Below are positions 22,061 through 32,997 of a DNA stretch of 64,000 bases, piece after piece (position 1 is the stretch's first letter; each line of letters starts with the position of its first letter). The stretch covers positions 51,020,458-51,084,457 of the forward strand of contig CM040126.1 in the NCBI GenBank assembly GCA_022559845.1, in the 5' to 3' direction. The position numbers and the translations under genes are program-made. This DNA comes from Amorphophallus konjac (taxonomy: Eukaryota > Streptophyta > Magnoliopsida > Alismatales > Araceae). A model generated the notes under the pieces. The model saw nothing but the letters and a program-made list of their open reading frames with translations. It was not told where the DNA came from and made no database searches.

Positions 22061-23398
22061 GGTCTGAAGGGTCTTAAGGCTGTTCGGAGTTGAAAGATTG
22101 ATTGCCATTAGGACTGGGTTTAGCTTTCGATTTGGAATCGGAAGCGGGTGGTTAATTAACGTCTTCTGTTGGGGCGTTAATTGTTGAATTGACGACTGGA
22201 TAGAGGTCGTGTTTTATTTAGCGCCCCTTGATGGGTCGTCTTCTTCTTGAACTCTCGGTGCATTTAACGCCTCAGTGGAAGGCGTGTTTTATCTTTCGAC
22301 GCCCTGATGTCAGACGCCTTTCATGCTTTTGACGCCTTTCCCTCTAGTCGTGATTTTATTTGCTCACATGTTTGACTCCTCTATATGCTTTAATGAACTT
22401 AAGTGCTATTTTTTGGTTGGAATTGTTTTTTTTATTAAGCACTTATGATCATATTTTGAGGGTTATTTCTGATCATTGTTATGAGGGCTAATGAGTTTTC
22501 AAGTGCAGAAGATTGCAGGTTCGAGGAGCATGGGTCACTCGTCGGAGTAACATCATTCCTGTCCTTGTATTTCTTTCCTGTAAGCATTATTACTATATAG
22601 TATCTACGCTATTATAGCATGTCAAGGACCCTGTGGTTCTGGTGAACCTGGAATTTGAGTTCCCCTTCATCAAAAACAGTGATAATTCCATGAGAGTCTT
22701 GATCGCACGGATAGGCCGTTGAGTCATTCAAGGTCTGGGACGATGGTTCCACTTTCTGAGTTGATACGCGGACAAACGGGCTTCGGCTTAGTGTCAGTTC
22801 AGAGATCTGGATTCTTGACCAAATCTAGATGGCTTAGCAATATTATCCTTGATTATTTTCTATATTTTTTAGTTTGTTTTATCTTTTTCTTTTAGCCCAG
22901 CACGCATCATGTAGGACTTTGAGCTTCATGCTGAAAATCTTCATATTATGGTAATAATGAAGGTCACTCGCTCTTGATTGAGTTGACATGAGATATTCCA
23001 TTCCAAATCGAGTACTTTATTCTCTCTGAAGCCGCTCAGGCTAGTTCCTTGAAAATGTCCCTTTGCTGGGTCTTCGTCTCAATTCCCTTTATTTTTCTGC
23101 AAATCCACCTTGGTTGTAGCACGTCCACGTTGGCTGGTAACCGCTCTCCAATGGTGTCTCCCTATCGTGCCCGCGTGCACATTTTATTTACTTAGTTTAA
23201 TCTCCTTTATCCAGCAAATCGATGCTTCCCTGGAATCACTCGGAGTTGTTTCACTTTGAATCTTGGAAAGATTTCCAATGCTTAGTGTCTAAGACGTGTC
23301 ACATCACACCTTGGCATCTACTTATCAGTTCGTTCCACTTCATTCCGCTTGTTGCACTTTCTCTACACTCTGTGTCACTCCCTTCCAAAGCAGACGCC
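22061..23398. other. Untranslated region between antisense gene and 3' LTR
   Basis: 22150-22350 holds about six ACGCC...GGCGT hairpin units. 22360-23398 has no recognisable coding domain. A 64-codon frame at 23222-23416 runs into the LTR and is not credible. Confidence 0.6.
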
Positions 23399-23411
23399 AA
23401 GGCGGGGCAGC
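23399..23411 (+). other. Polypurine tract, Tat element 1
   Basis: AAGGCGGGGCAGC directly precedes the 3' LTR start TGTAGACACG, the position from which plus-strand DNA synthesis is primed. It is impure (two or three pyrimidines), as in many Tat elements. Confidence 0.6.
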
Positions 23412-24684
23412 TGTAGACACGCCAAAATTGACGCTATGATGATCAAATCTCATGTCACTATGATAATGCCCCAAAGTGAACTTTAATATTTCTATAATAT
23501 AAAATTTTTCTATTTTTTTATTTTTTTATTTATTCTTACATTTTTGGTGATTAACGACTTCATTGGGGGCGTTATTTAAGTAACGGCCTTGCTTGAGGCG
23601 TGTTTTTAAGAAAGGACGACTTGTGGTATGGGCGTCAATTCCTGGTGTTATGCGAGTCCCACTACGATTTGAAAATCAATGATTAACGTCCTTCCTCAGG
23701 GCGTGTTTTTAATCAATGCCTCTTCCTCAGGCGTCTCTTTACAATTTTCAAATAAAGAAGGTTTTATTACCAAAATTGAATCCAGGAAGTGACGCCCTGA
23801 TCCTGGTCGTGTTTTGATTTAACGCCCTTGCGGTAAGTCATCAATTGTTGAATTGACGCCCTTGAGTAGGTCGTGTCTCACCCTTTCGTGTCCTGTTTAA
23901 ACTCATCTTTCCTGAAGAGTTCCCTGCCTTTCTTGGTCACCTTGCTCAGAGTCCTTGCTGTAAACGACCACTGCTTAGTCTTATCTTCCCAAATCTGTGT
24001 CTTTCTGTGATTGAAACCCTATAAAAGGATTCCCTAGTCAATCTTCCGTGAGGTTACGGTGTTAGCAAGGTCGCTGGAGTCATTAGTCGTTAATCAGAGA
24101 AAGCGCAGAGAAGAGTTTCTCTTTTGATCCGCGTGATCTCTTCATCATCTTCCCTCTGCTTCCTGCTGCTCCGGTGGTTCTCCCCTTTACTGTTTACAGG
24201 AACAGCAGGGGTTCCCTCTCCCTTGTGTGTTTGTCTTCATCGTATCATCATCGATCATCATACTTTTCTTCTTTTGCATTAGTATGCATATCTTCCTCCT
24301 CTCCCTAATTCTCTAGGGGTTTTAAAACCAAACAAAAAGGTGCGCATGCTATATTCTTATTTTCATCATCATACTGTTTCTTTGGATTGATACTACACTC
24401 ACTCTCGGCTGATCCACTTTTCTTTTATTTGTTTGTTCTTTGTTTAAGGTAATCAAAAGGAAGAACCCCCTTCGTCGGTCGGCCGATAGAAGGTGGAGGA
24501 AGGAACTCACATCCATCCCGCGTCTTATTTTCACCAGGTATTCGCGGTCATCTTTTTCTTATTGAGGTAGCCCCTCTGGCGATCACTCTCCTTATTAGCA
24601 CCACGTGTTTTTTTTCTTTCCCTCCCTATTATTATTATCATCTTTTGATCTTCTTCTCCTTGAGTGGATTTTCCATGATTCACA
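23412..24684 (+). repeat. 3' LTR of Tat element 1
   Basis: 1273 bp, nearly identical to 3896-5268 apart from the shorter repeat block near 24040 and a small deletion near 23945. TATA box at 24020-24027. Followed by TSD CTAGC (24685-24689). Confidence 0.93.
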
Positions 24685-24689
24685 CTAGC

Positions 24690-25824
24690 ATCGTCAAGAA
24701 GCGGGGAGTCGTTTGAAGCCCGAAGCACAAAGTTCTGAATTTCTTACCCCGAGTGCGCAGGTCAGTCTGACTGTAGATAGATTCGACCCCCTTCCACTCT
24801 TCTGGTCTTCGCGGTCAACTCCCACATCCGATGGTGGCCCCGTTGGTCTCGGCTCGAAGGGGACTTGGCCACGGACATAGTGGTTCTGGTTCCATATCAT
24901 TTGCACACCGGGACCGTTCGTGGCACCTTCATCCTCCAGCAGCAGCAACCTGGGAGCAACCAGAACCAGCGTAGGCCAGCCCTGCTCCAGGCTCTGCCCC
25001 GGCCAGCGGCATCATCACGAAATTCCAATAAAATTCAGGTGGCCTCTTGGGTCAAGTCAGAGAATTCGACACCGGTTGCAGCCCATTCGGAGCTCGGTAG
25101 TCACCGTGGCGGTGCCATCTTCGATTGTCTATCTAGCAATTCCAGAAGCTGATAGCACCGGCGGAGCGCGGCATAACGGCTTTCTAGCTTCACTCCCTCT
25201 CCCCGCCTGACCGGCTTACATCCCCTCCCTGTGTGGAGGTAGTATTTTTGTTGTAAATCTCTTAACCCCACCCCGAGATCCCCCTCTTGTGTGAGGCATA
25301 GTGATTGTAATTTGATTATTCAGGTTGAAGCTTCATCGGCGCAGCGTGCGGGTAAGTCCACGCTTCCTTGCACGCCCTCGTCTCCGACCGGGATCGGCGT
25401 CTTCACGCCGATCAGGTGAGCTCCTGATTGAACTTCTCTGCTGGAATCACTTTGCTTGCTTAGTATTGCATCTTAGTGCCGTCGGTCGGTGAGTGAGTGC
25501 CCAATCTCAAATTATCATCGAATTGAGCGACCACCGCGGAGTGAGTTGAGAGAGCGACCCTACAACCCACGCCCTTGGCATGCTAGCCGCCCACAGAATT
25601 GGGCATCCTAGGCCCTTAGGGGTTCAGCCCAAGCTAGCCAAATCCCCGGAAAGGCGAGGTCCCACTTCGGACCCTCTCCACCATCGCCGGTCCGTCTACG
25701 GATCCGAGTGTGCGCTACACAGATAAGTCCGCTAGAGTTGGTTCGCCAATTTGTTGCTTGCTTGCGAGTATAGGTCCAAGGTGCATTGGCCTTGTGGATA
25801 TCACCCCAAGGTGGTGTCACATCA
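24690..25824 (+). repeat. 5' LTR of outer gypsy element, second part
   Basis: Continues 2615-3895 after the Tat insertion and matches 42792-43927. Ends GGTGTCACATCA. Short open frames (24865-25210, 25608-25820) are matched by equally broken ones in the sister LTR, so they are not genes. Confidence 0.9.
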
Positions 25825-25827
25825 ATT

Positions 25828-25845
25828 TGGTATCAGAGCAAGTTC
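25828..25845 (+). other. Primer binding site of outer gypsy element
   Basis: TGGTATCAGAGCAAGTTC starts three bases after the LTR. TGGTATCAGAGC is the standard complement of plant initiator methionine tRNA. Confidence 0.9.
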
Positions 25846-25923
25846 ACAACTTGTCTCTATCAAGTTGGTCCTAGGGCGCATTTACCTTTTGAGTCACCCA
25901 GTGCATCACCCTTGTCCACCATC

Positions 25924-28004
25924 ATGACTACCTCATACTTGTCATATTCGCCACTCTTAGGCCCATTAGAAGCCTTTGTGTTTGATGGAACCCACCCTAG
26001 TATATATCTAGAGTGGGAGGACTCCATAGATCGAGACTTTGGGAGGTTCACTCTATCAGGGCCTATGTAAGTCAACTATGCCAAGAGTTTGCTCTAGCGC
26101 CAAGCTAGGAAAGAATGGGAGAACATTGTAGGTTTGAGAGAAGCCAAAGGGGAAGCACCCATTGAATCTTGGGATGAAATGAGGACCGATCTTAGAAAGA
26201 TCTACGCACCCCAATCCAAACCTCTTCAACCAACCGATCTTCCACCCCCGACCCCAACTCCAACCCAAGAACTTCCCCGACCAAGCCCAACCCAAGTCCG
26301 CCCTTGTTCACCACCCCGGGAGTACCATGCACCGACCATTATCACTCCACCGACCATAGACTTTCCTACTCCATTATCCTTGGAAGTTGTGGCCCACACA
26401 CATACTCAAGTGGAGATGGATGCCAATCCGGATCCACCTCCCACCATAGAGAACATCCTAGACCCCCCACTTCCACCCACCTCTCCTAGTCCGGGTCCTC
26501 ATGAGCCGCACACTCTCACCATGAATGAGTCCATACTCCAATGGCTCAAGCGGGGCCCCATTGTTCCTAGTTCACCACCCTACCTCTCACCCTTGAGATA
26601 TCAAGCCAAAATTGTGCCCACCCGGTCTTCCCATGTCACACTTCAAACCTCCTACCTTGTGGAAGACTTAGGGGACCCAGTGGACTGCTTACAATGGCAA
26701 GTCCACCTGACCAATATGCTAGCCATAGGACCATTGGAGTCTAGCACCATCTTTCTAGCTTACCCCGCCACCGGTTCCATCACCTCCATCTACACTAGTG
26801 GCCATTATACGAGTGAAATCCTCCTCTTTCTCCCCAATGATGAGAAACCCATATTGGCCCACTTCCCACCCATCAAGATTCTAATTGCTTTGATTGGCCA
26901 ACCCACTAGAGACCTTGGCCCAATTACCTTGGAGGAGGATGACTCACCATTTAGGAACCTTGAAGACATAGAGTGCCTCCCTCTAGGAAGACCTTTCCAT
27001 GACCCCTTTGATCCCTTCCTATGGGACCCATGTGACCCACCCACATCACTTACCACTCACTCCTTCCTACCCACACCCACCATGTTAGACCACACCCACT
27101 TCTCCCAAGTCCTGGGCGACACAAGGGTAGCCATGACCAAGGAAGATCTACACCTAAGGAACAAGGAAGTGCCTCTTCCCATGATGTCCCCCTTCCATGA
27201 TCCCTTTGACCCCTACCTTTGGGAGCTCGAGTACCCATGTGACCCACCCACATCACCCACCACCCACCCTTTCCGACCCACACCCACCATGTTGGACCAA
27301 GCCCACCCCAACCATGACCCAGGTTACACCCTAGGAATCATGACCTTAGGTAACACCCGTCTAGAGATTGAGAAAGTGTCCCACCCCATATCCACCTTTC
27401 TAGATCCCTTCGACCCTTTCACATGGGAGTCCAAAGGCCACCCCACACACATGCACATGAAAGTCATCTTTGGGATAGGAATGCATGTGCCTAGGCGTAC
27501 CGCACCACTTGACATGATTCAAAAGTCGGGTCCATTCATTCATATCACCCACATGTCAAGTAGGAACCATGAGTGGTCCATATTCGGATGTAATGGTCCA
27601 CCTTCATTCATCATGAGTCTTAGGCATGTTAGAAGTGTTCATGGATGTCCGGGTCCTCCGGCACTTATCACACCCACGCATGAGAGGGACACCTATGGAT
27701 GCCCCGGTCCTCCCAATTCCATCGAAGTCTCCATGGCATTTCTACATGATTGGTCCAAATATGGTTGTCCTGGCCCCCCCTTGCATATCATACATTTCTC
27801 ACTCACACTGCATCGTAGTACATGGCATGAATATTTAAGCAAGCAACAAGCAACGAGCGGTGAGAATCACAAGAAGCGGGGAAAAGCTCACGAGTGCCAC
27901 TTGGAATTCCAAGTTGGCAACTTGGCGATGATGACTTTGGAGTGTCTCTACCCTAGGGTCACCTCCAATTTGAGGGCACGAGCACTTGAACCTTTCCAAG
28001 TTTC
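25924..28004 (+). pseudogene. Gag relic fused to repeat-rich frame and integrase C-terminus (outer gypsy)
   Basis: The frame starts at ATG 25924 with a capsid-like N-terminus (VFDGTHPSIYLEWEDSIDRDF). It has TAA at 26068 and a TAG near 26095, then stays open from 26098. After a capsid motif (ENIVGLREAKGEAPIESWDE) comes a Pro-rich stretch. It has three copies of a PFHDPFDPFLWE...PTPTMLD unit (about 26990-27430), then four (Y/H)GCPGPP units (about 27590-27780). The last part (HLEFQVGNLAMMTL, then LEPFQV) matches the integrase C-terminal domain. It continues in frame beyond the solo LTR at 30897 with AYGLDFPMDFGIHPTFYVVD. Protease, reverse transcriptase and integrase core are absent. The role of the repeat region is unknown. 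It may be captured or expanded sequence. Confidence 0.7.
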
Positions 28005-29150
28005 TGATAGAGTGCTATGCCCGGATACAGAGGGGGGTGAATGTATCCCCTTCAGAAATAATGTCCAAATTAAAACTCTGAAGCTCAGATATGCGGAATA
28101 AAAACTAATGAGCTCTGCAAGATGAGATGATAAGATAACACATGATCAAACAGTTGGACTGCAACAATGCAGCCACCTGATCAAACCAGAAATGCAGACA
28201 GAACTATGCAACCCAAACACACCTAGCAAAATATAATGCTCAAGGTTACTGCAGATAGGAACAATACAAACAATCCAAGATAACACAACTAACCATGCAT
28301 GCATAACCTGTGAATGGGAGGTAGGAGGCAAGGAGCAAACGCACAAAACAAACCACTGCACAGTAGATTTTTTAGGTGGTTCGGTCCTCCAGACCTACAT
28401 CCACCCCTCACTCCCAACCGGAGTGAGGCTTCACTAGCCAACACTAGAAACAAGCAGACTCAGTCTGCGAACACTTGATGCCATACAGCTTGACCAGGGG
28501 AACAGCCTCCCCTCTTCCTCCCAACTGGAGGGACACCCCAAGTGACTCCCAGCCACTTGGAAACCAGAGGTCGAAGACCTCTCTTCCTCCAGACCAGGAG
28601 GGACCCCTGGACTTGCAACCCACAAGCCCAGAACCGGAGGACGAGCCTCCCTTCCTCTAACCAGAGGGAACCCACAAGTGACAACCTATCACTTGCAACC
28701 CGGAGATCAGATCTCCCTTCTCCTGAACCAATAGGAGGAACCCGACCTCAGTCCAGAGGATCGGAAGAACAAAGGTAATCAGAAAAACAAAAGAAAAATA
28801 AGAAACACAAAATGAAAATAACCTCAGCAACCAGAAAGCTGGAAAACGAAATATAAACTGCAGCTCTCGCAGGAGCAACTGGATTGGATTTGATCCAAAG
28901 TCCAGTGAAAATAACGAAGCTTCTCTCTGCTCTTCTTCACGAGCTCTCTCTTTCTCTTTTTCTTCTACTGCTCTCACTCTCTATCTTCTTCTCTTTCGCA
29001 GGCTCTCCCCATCTCTTCTTTTCTCTTCTTCTTCTGCTCTTTTGATCGTGGCTCTCTTTCTTCTACTTCTCTGCCTCTCTTCTTCTTCACTCTCAGTCTC
29101 GATCAGCCCTCTTCTGTTCTCATCTACCTTCTACAGTGGACGAAGGCTTC

Positions 29151-29158
29151 TATATATA
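29151..29158 (-). promoter_or_regulatory. TATA box of the reverse solo LTR
   Basis: TATATATA on the minus strand (GATATATATAGAAGCC), in the same relative place as the TATA boxes of the related LTRs, downstream of the motif array. Confidence 0.5.
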
Positions 29159-29289
29159 TCACAGCAGCTTAGGGCGTGTGTCTCCACAGCTCCCGCCCAA
29201 GTGACTCTACCACGTGTCAGCATCTCAGCTCCTTGGATCACGTGCCAGACACCTACAAGATTAATGAGAAGTTTAGTCGATCAGTAAAG

Positions 29290-30560
29290 CACAGGCTATA
29301 TAGACTTTATAAGCAGCAAATGGATAAGTATGTACACTGAGAGAGTGTATAGACTTGTAAGTCTTCATGCGACCTCGCGACCTCAGTGTATAGACTTGCA
29401 GAATGATGCATTAACAACTGATGCAGTGTACAGACTTGGTGTTCACAAGCATGAGAATAACGAGTGTATAGACTTGCTACATGATGCAGCGTTGTACAGA
29501 CTTGAACTCAAGGAATGGCTGTACAGACTCTGAGTGAAGGCATGAACAGTGAATCAATGTGTAGACTTCACTTCAAGCAAGCTACAGCCCAATGTATAGA
29601 CTTGCCACCAACGCAATGTATAGACTTTGCGAAGCACATGCCAAGGTTGTACAGACTTGCAATGCCATGAAGACAATTGTATAGACTTGACGAATGTGAG
29701 ACGTTGAAAGAGACGGTGGATGTACAGACTTCAAGGCTTAACTGAGACGGTAGGAGAGACGGATGGCTGTACAGACTTCAGCTAAACAGGATGTGCAGAC
29801 TTTGGCTGTACAGACTTGGAAAGCTTGGCGGAGGATGTACAGACTTGGTGAGCACCAAGCGATGTACAGACTTGGATGACCAACGCCAATGTATAGACTT
29901 GCACAGTGCTGCCAGTGTATAGATTTTGGCACAGTCCAATGTATAGACTTTGTTTCGAGCAACGTAGGTAAAAGACCCCCAATGTATAGACTTCCAACGT
30001 GAGTGACACGCTGTACAGACTTCAGATGAAGACCAATGTATAGACTTCCAATATGAAGACCAATGTACAGACTTCGAATATGAAGACCGATGTATGGACT
30101 TTGAATATGAAGACCAATGTATAGACTTCCAATATGAAGACCAATGTACAGACTTCAAATATGAAGATCGATGTATGGACTTCGAATATGAAGACCAATG
30201 TATAGACTTCAATTGAGTGCATTGGCTGTACAGACTTGGAAAACTTTGAGCGATGTACAGACTTGGAGTTAATGCATGAAGACCCAGCAATGTGTAGACT
30301 TGACAGTGAATGCATGAACAGTGATGTATAGACTTAGATGCAACATGCTATGTAATGTACACACTTGATGTAATGCATGCCGATGTACAGACTTCAGTTG
30401 AAGTCAACCGAAGAGTGTATATACTTTATGAATGCATATGCCAAGACCAGTGTACAAACTTGATCAAATGTCTAGACTTTGCATGAACAGTCGATGTGTA
30501 GACTTCACATGTAGAGATTTTGAACGTGTGTGCTGGCAGTGTACAGACATTGATAGTCTA
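29290..30560 (-). repeat. Array of about 40 AAGTCTATACATT motifs
   Basis: On the minus strand the unit is AAGTCTRTACAYT. On plus it reads TGTATAGACTT or TGTACAGACTT. Spacing is 15-50 bases. At 30030-30210 it forms a regular tandem repeat of about 33 bases (GAAGACCAATGTATAGACTT). Translated repeats of Lys-Ser-Ile-His type in this stretch are products of the array, not proteins. Confidence 0.9.
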
Positions 30561-30891
30561 GGGGGGTCGACCCATCTAAGAAGGGGGGTCGACCCACTTC
30601 AGTCCTGACAATGCTGACAGAGTTTACACTTGAACAAATAATGCATGTGAAAGATTTATGTAGCAGATAACATGATTGAACATATAATGCAATGCTCCAT
30701 GATCTGATGAACTGACTGAACAGCAAATTAACTGAACATATGAGAGACTACATTATGATCAGAAAATGACTGAATAACAGCATGATGACTCACACAGCAA
30801 GATGACTCACAGTGATTAACTCACATCAAAACCAATTATCAAAAGATTAACTCACATCAAAGCCAATCATCAAAACCACAGGGACACAACA

Positions 30892-31288
30892 GTTTCGAGT
30901 GGCTTTGGCAACCCAGCTTACGGGTTGGACTTCCCGATGGATTTTGGGATACACCCCACTTTCTACGTGGTGGATCCAACACCCTCTAAGGGCACCGCGG
31001 TGGAAACCAGTGATCACCTTGAGCCCACCCCCACCTTTGTGAGTGATACCCTTGGAGAGCCTCCACATATCAGCCTGAGAGTCCGACGTGTGCACACGGA
31101 GGCAATACTAGGCAAGCAAGGTACCATCGCCAGCAAGAGGGTGTGCCCAAGCCACCTTGATAGGATGAAGAGTCATCCCCCAGCTATGGACGCGAGGATG
31201 AGATTGGAGGTCATGGCTCGCCCGGAGCTGCATTGGAGCACCACTTCCCCGGTGGACCCATACTCGACGGAGTCGAGTTCTTCGCACC
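30892..31288 (+). pseudogene. Integrase tail of outer gypsy, right of solo LTR
   Basis: Joining 28004 to 30897 (one GTTTC copy) keeps the reading frame of the upstream 25924 frame. This segment gives the conserved FGIHPTFYVVDP of gypsy integrase tails and stays open to the polypurine tract. The tail after it is Thr/Pro-rich with no clear chromodomain. The frame reaches the 3' LTR, as is common in chromoviruses. Confidence 0.65.
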
Positions 31289-31297
31289 CCGGGGGAA
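31289..31297 (+). other. Polypurine tract of outer gypsy element
   Basis: CCGGGGGAA ending directly at the 3' LTR start TGATGCGGGC. Confidence 0.6.
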
Positions 31298-31684
31298 TGA
31301 TGCGGGCATCTCTCGCCCTTCACATTTTTCCACAGCTCTGATTGCTCGCTAGCATGGCTCCATTGTGTCCGTCACCTTTTTGTGAGTCAGTCATATCATT
31401 GTAATTTTTCTTTTATTTAAGTCCAGTACCTAGGTTAGGTAGTTATTTACCTAAGTCTTGAGTCGTTATGTTGGTTTGATAGGTTAATGGGCCCAATTAT
31501 ATGGGCTTGGCCCAGGGGCGCCCCCTTCCCCCCCTTGGTTATTTGTCATTAGTCCAAAAGTCAAGGACTTTTTGGAAATTGTGGGTTCCCAATAAATAGG
31601 ACCCCAATCCACCTTTGGAGAACTAATGAATGAATGAATATTTGAGAAATTTCTAGAAATTGAGTGTTCCTTTGGAGTGAGAAG
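31298..31684 (+). repeat. 3' LTR of outer gypsy element, first part
   Basis: Matches 2615-3029. Interrupted after AGAAG (31680-31684) by the gag-only element. Confidence 0.92.
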
Positions 31685-31858
31685 TGTTGAATACGTGTGC
31701 ACCATGATTACTGTTATGGTTTTGATGATAGCAACTATTATAAGTCACACTGTGCTTGCATATGATGTCATTATGCATCTGTTTAAACAGTTCGTCATTT
31801 CATCGAACAGGTTGTGTGCATGAGCAATGCATCAGTGCATACCTTATGCTGCTATACA

Positions 31859-32475
31859 TAAAGTCTGTGCATTTCACTAGTTGCATCGGTGCATTGTTTC
31901 TCATTCGCATATCAAAGTCTATACACCCTGCAACTCAAAGTCTATACATCGTCCTGTTGCAGGCACATCAAGTCTATACATCCATCAGCTCAGTGCACAG
32001 CAAGTCTATACAGCAGCAAGTCTGTACATTCTTCAGTAGCAAGTCTATACAGCCAACAAGTCTATACATCAGCCAGCAAGTCTCTACATCAGCAAGTCTA
32101 TACATTCTTCAAAGTCTGTACGTTAGCTGCTAGCACAAACTCAAAGTCTTTACATTGGACAAAGTCTGTACGTTGGACAAAGTCTATACGTTGGCTGCTA
32201 GCACAAACTCAAAGTCTGTACATTGGACGAAGTCTGTACGTTGGATAAAGTCTGTACGTTGGCTGCACAATGTCTGCACGTTGGTTGATTGCTGCAACAC
32301 GAAGTCTATACGTTGGCTGATTAGACAAACACAAGTCTATACATTGCTTTTGGTTGTGTTCGTGCATCAAGCTATCAAGTCTATACATTCATGAAGCAAG
32401 TCTGTACAGGCTCATGCATGCTCAAGGTGTTAAGTCTGTACAGAGCTCATACATGCACACAAAGTCTACACATTC
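31859..32475 (+). repeat. Array of about 24 AAGTCTRTACRTT motifs
   Basis: Plus-strand units AAGTCTATACATT, AAGTCTGTACATT and AAGTCTGTACGTTGG with irregular 10-40 base spacing. Repeated in the 3' LTR (39451-40066). The same motif as in the reverse solo LTR at 29290-30560. Confidence 0.9.
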
Positions 32476-32639
32476 ATCAATAGCCAAGGTCACTGCACAA
32501 GATGAGAGTCCAAAGACAAAGATTCAGTTGGTACTTTCTAGACCAACAAGGATGAAGTTACAGACATGAACAGGCTGCTAATGGACACAAGTGACGGAGC
32601 TAAAGTGGCTAACGGACCGACACGGGATGGACCGGGGTC

Positions 32640-32850
32640 TGCCCAGCTGGCAGTCGACCGCCAGCACAGGGGCGGTCGACCGCCAGCATAGGGGCGGTCG
32701 ACCGCCCCAGCCAGAGACTCGCCGTCTGCAGTTCTTTCAGCTGCAGGTCGACCGCCAGCCAGTAGCGATCGACCGAAAATCCCAGAGCTCACAAATCTAC
32801 AGTATTTTTCAGTAGGGGTCGACCGCCAGAAGCTGTAGGTCGACCGCCAG
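32640..32850. repeat. Array of GTCGACCGCC palindromes
   Basis: At least six units centred on GTCGAC, several extended to GGCGGTCGACCGCC, a perfect 14-base palindrome. Counterpart in the 3' LTR at about 40232-40442. Confidence 0.85.
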
Positions 32851-32989
32851 CCCCGAGCCATCAATTGTTGACTTTTGTTTCCACTTCGAAAAGAGCCATT
32901 CAACATGGATTTGTTTAATCTAAAAGTCACCTAATCACCCACAAAATGTGGATCTGGTCTAGGATGTGTTTATTGACCATCCAAGGAGT

Positions 32990-32997
32990 TATAAAAC
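32990..32997 (+). promoter_or_regulatory. TATA box, 5' LTR of gag-only element
   Basis: TATAAAAC in GGAGTTATAAAACCAACAC. Identical at 40582-40589. Confidence 0.6.

Larger units (their letters stand above)
3896..24684 (+). mobile_element. Complete 20.8-kb Tat-lineage Ty3/gypsy retrotransposon
   Basis: LTRs run from TGTAGACACGCC to CCATGATTCACA, with TSD CTAGC at 3891-3895 and 24685-24689. The empty site is visible as a single CTAGC at 42787-42791 in the sister LTR. Internal order is leader, gag, protease, G-patch, reverse transcriptase, RNase H, second RNase H and integrase on plus, then a long 3' region with two minus-strand genes. The second RNase H between RNase H and integrase is diagnostic of the Tat lineage. 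The pol frame is broken, so the copy is not autonomous as written. Confidence 0.95.
28005..30891 (-). mobile_element. Solo LTR of a SIRE-type Ty1/copia element, reverse orientation
   Basis: On the minus strand it runs TGTTGTGTCCC ... CACTCTATCA (2887 bp), with TSD GTTTC at 28000-28004 and 30892-30896. There is no internal region, so it arose by recombination between two LTRs. Its 3' part shares with the LTRs at 31685 and 45948 the box GGGGTGGATGTAGG...CGAACCACCTAAAAA (plus 28370-28420) and an ACCCCCCT near the end (28030-28040). It interrupts the outer gypsy frame. The last codons of the frame ending at 28101 are LTR sequence. Confidence 0.9.

Noticed and set aside
29778..30315. Minus-strand frames with repeated Lys-Ser-Ile-His / Trp-Ser-Ser peptides
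   Set aside because: They are translations of the AAGTCTATACATT array in more than one frame. No frame is favoured, and the array sits in an LTR.
29290..32475. CRISPR-like repeat arrays
   Set aside because: Repeats are short, degenerate and irregularly spaced, there are no unique spacers of fixed size, and the setting is plant LTR sequence.
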